Positions 34,375 through 35,019 of a stretch of DNA of 35,019 nucleotides are shown piece after piece (within the stretch, counting starts at the first letter, position 1; every line of letters begins with the position of its first letter). This DNA is from Nitrosomonas sp. Lineage in GTDB: Bacteria > Pseudomonadota > Gammaproteobacteria > Burkholderiales > Nitrosomonadaceae. The stretch lies in NCBI GenBank assembly GCA_021774265.1, contig JAJFJG010000219.1, positions 1-35,019 on the forward strand. Reading direction: 5' to 3'. A program made the translations under genes and the position numbers. The notes beneath the pieces are model-generated. The model made no database searches. It was not told the DNA's origin and saw nothing but the letters and a program-made list of their open reading frames with translations.

Positions 34375-34627
34375 GGCTATGTCATCGAACTGTGTGGAAT
34401 CGTATTAACCTGGCTATGTCAGATGAATATTAGGGTTTAGTGGGGGTAAATCATGGAAACCAGAGAATTTGAGGGATTGATTAGAGTGCTGGAGCAGTTG
34501 AATCGTTAGCAATGCACTTGGCTTTGCAAGGAACAGGGGCATCTGACCACGCAAGATCGTTTGTCTATAACTATTTAGTCGCAGGTGAAACCGTTGGAAT
34601 ATTTCCACACAGTTTGATGACATAGCC
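34375..34627. mobile_element. 253-bp transposon relic (IS1595-like MITE)
   Basis: 25-bp terminal inverted repeats with one mismatch begin GGCTATGTCATC at 34375 and end with the complement at 34627. Both ends are flanked by the same 8 bp, AATCAGAA (34367-34374 and 34628-34635), a target-site duplication. IS1595-family elements make 8-bp duplications. The inside keeps only a start codon and 18 codons of a possible transposase, so it needs a helper to move. Confidence 0.85.
34453..34509 (+). pseudogene. Transposase N-terminal fragment inside the MITE
   Basis: ATG at 34453 with GGGGG upstream; METREFEGLIRVLEQLNR then stop. The REF-LI-L--L start resembles IS1595-type transposases, which agrees with the 8-bp target duplication. 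The rest of the gene is deleted. Confidence 0.5.
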
Positions 34628-34794
34628 AATCAGAATGGCCTGGTTTAATTGATTTTTGCGCTAGTTAGAGAGAGGTCTTTGTAATATTCTAGCCCTCTTT
34701 TTAAAACAAATAAAAGACAATTCGGAAGAACAGATTTCCATAATAAAAATTGATGTGGACAAAAATCAGGAATTAGCATCAAAAGGAAGATTTT
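34628..34794. other. Spacer after the transposon relic
   Basis: AT-rich sequence between the relic and a small ORF. No gene seen. Confidence 0.35.
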
Positions 34795-34917
34795 ATGGGT
34801 CAGGTAACTGAAAGTATAGGCCGTGGACTGGCACGGTTCCTAACCAAGCCAGTCCGGCAAAGCACCCGGCTTGCTACCACTGTACCCCGTCAGCGCAAGT
34901 TGGACAGATTAACTTGA
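34795..34917 (+). CDS. 40-residue ORF, possibly the start of a broken YiiX-like hydrolase gene
   Basis: ATG at 34795 with AAGGAAGA upstream; GRGLARFLTKPVRQSTRLAT is the most distinctive part, and the peptide ends KLDRLT. The SIGRGLARFLTKPV pattern recalls the N-terminus of lipo-like/YiiX-type permuted papain-fold proteins, which normally go on for 200 residues. Here the frame stops early, so it is either a truncated gene or a genuine small basic protein. Confidence 0.4.
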   Translation: MGQVTESIGRGLARFLTKPVRQSTRLATTVPRQRKLDRLT

Positions 34918-34968
34918 TTGTCTAAGAGACGGATTTAGTTCATCGTTACTACTAAAGCAGGAGTGATG

Positions 34969-35019
34969 ATGACAACAAAAGATTACCAAAAGCCAAGTGC
35001 GGAAAAAGCGGTTCGTGAT
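34969..35019 (+). CDS. Start of a gene running off the window
   Basis: ATG at 34969 (a second ATG adjoins it at 34966) with GCAGGAG five bases upstream. Only MTTKDYQKPSAEKAVRD is visible. Too short to assign. Confidence 0.5.
   Translation, partial: MTTKDYQKPSAEKAVRD

Overview
The window looks like chromosomal accessory DNA from a Gram-negative bacterium, most likely a Nitrosomonas-like betaproteobacterium. That placement is an inference from remembered gene families (Asn-Pro-Cys repeat proteins, DcmR-like regulator, MlaE/MlaD lipid transporter, mer operon, ECF sigma factor with zinc-finger partner), not a computed result. By eye most of the DNA is AT-leaning and full of decayed genes. The mer block is visibly more GC-rich, which suggests separate acquisition. 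No tRNA, rRNA or CRISPR array was seen.

Layout. 1-1634: hairpin-bearing non-coding DNA, then an exported c-type cytochrome with Asn-Pro-Cys repeats and a decayed copy of a second gene. 1695-6720: FMN glutamate-synthase-like protein, a frameshifted acetolactate-synthase-like pseudogene, a YghU-type glutathione transferase and a fumarylacetoacetate-hydrolase-family enzyme. 6721-8900: transposase relic, short inverted-repeat elements, a DoxX-like membrane protein and a gene fragment. 8920-13029: a small membrane protein, then a four-gene MlaE/F/D-plus-lipoprotein lipid ABC transporter operon. 13065-15390: a DcmR-like regulator facing a haloalkane-dehalogenase-like hydrolase. 15498-17504: ECF sigma factor, zinc-finger anti-sigma factor, a gene relic and an HD-GYP protein. 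17695-20326: YHS protein and a secreted PQQ-type sugar dehydrogenase. 20409-23402: a complete merR | merT-merP-merF-merA mercury resistance unit. 30875-23542 (minus strand): an operon of arsM, a radical SAM enzyme, a TMEM64-flavoprotein fusion, a DUF547 protein, a wrecked pstS/pstA fusion, pstB and a DUF3179 protein. 31492-34186: a second Asn-Pro-Cys locus with the opposite decay pattern, a broken CcdA-like gene and a small membrane protein. 34190-34627: an array of five hairpins and a 253-bp transposon relic with terminal repeats and target duplication.

The most striking result is a shared promoter-like element, TGTAAGGAAW-N13-GACWAA, at exactly the same spacing in five places and on both strands. 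It lies upstream of the repeat cytochrome (753), the small repeat protein (31492), the membrane protein ending at 8920, the PQQ sugar dehydrogenase (18218) and the arsM operon (30875). It has the shape of an ECF sigma promoter, and an ECF sigma/anti-sigma pair lies in the middle of the window. These scattered genes may therefore form one regulon, possibly a metal or metalloid stress response; the link to this particular sigma factor is inference. A second unusual point is the DUF6969-like gene at 32293. It lacks its own ribosome binding site, follows directly on a terminator-like hairpin, and overlaps by ATGA a 13-codon leader ORF with a strong ribosome binding site.
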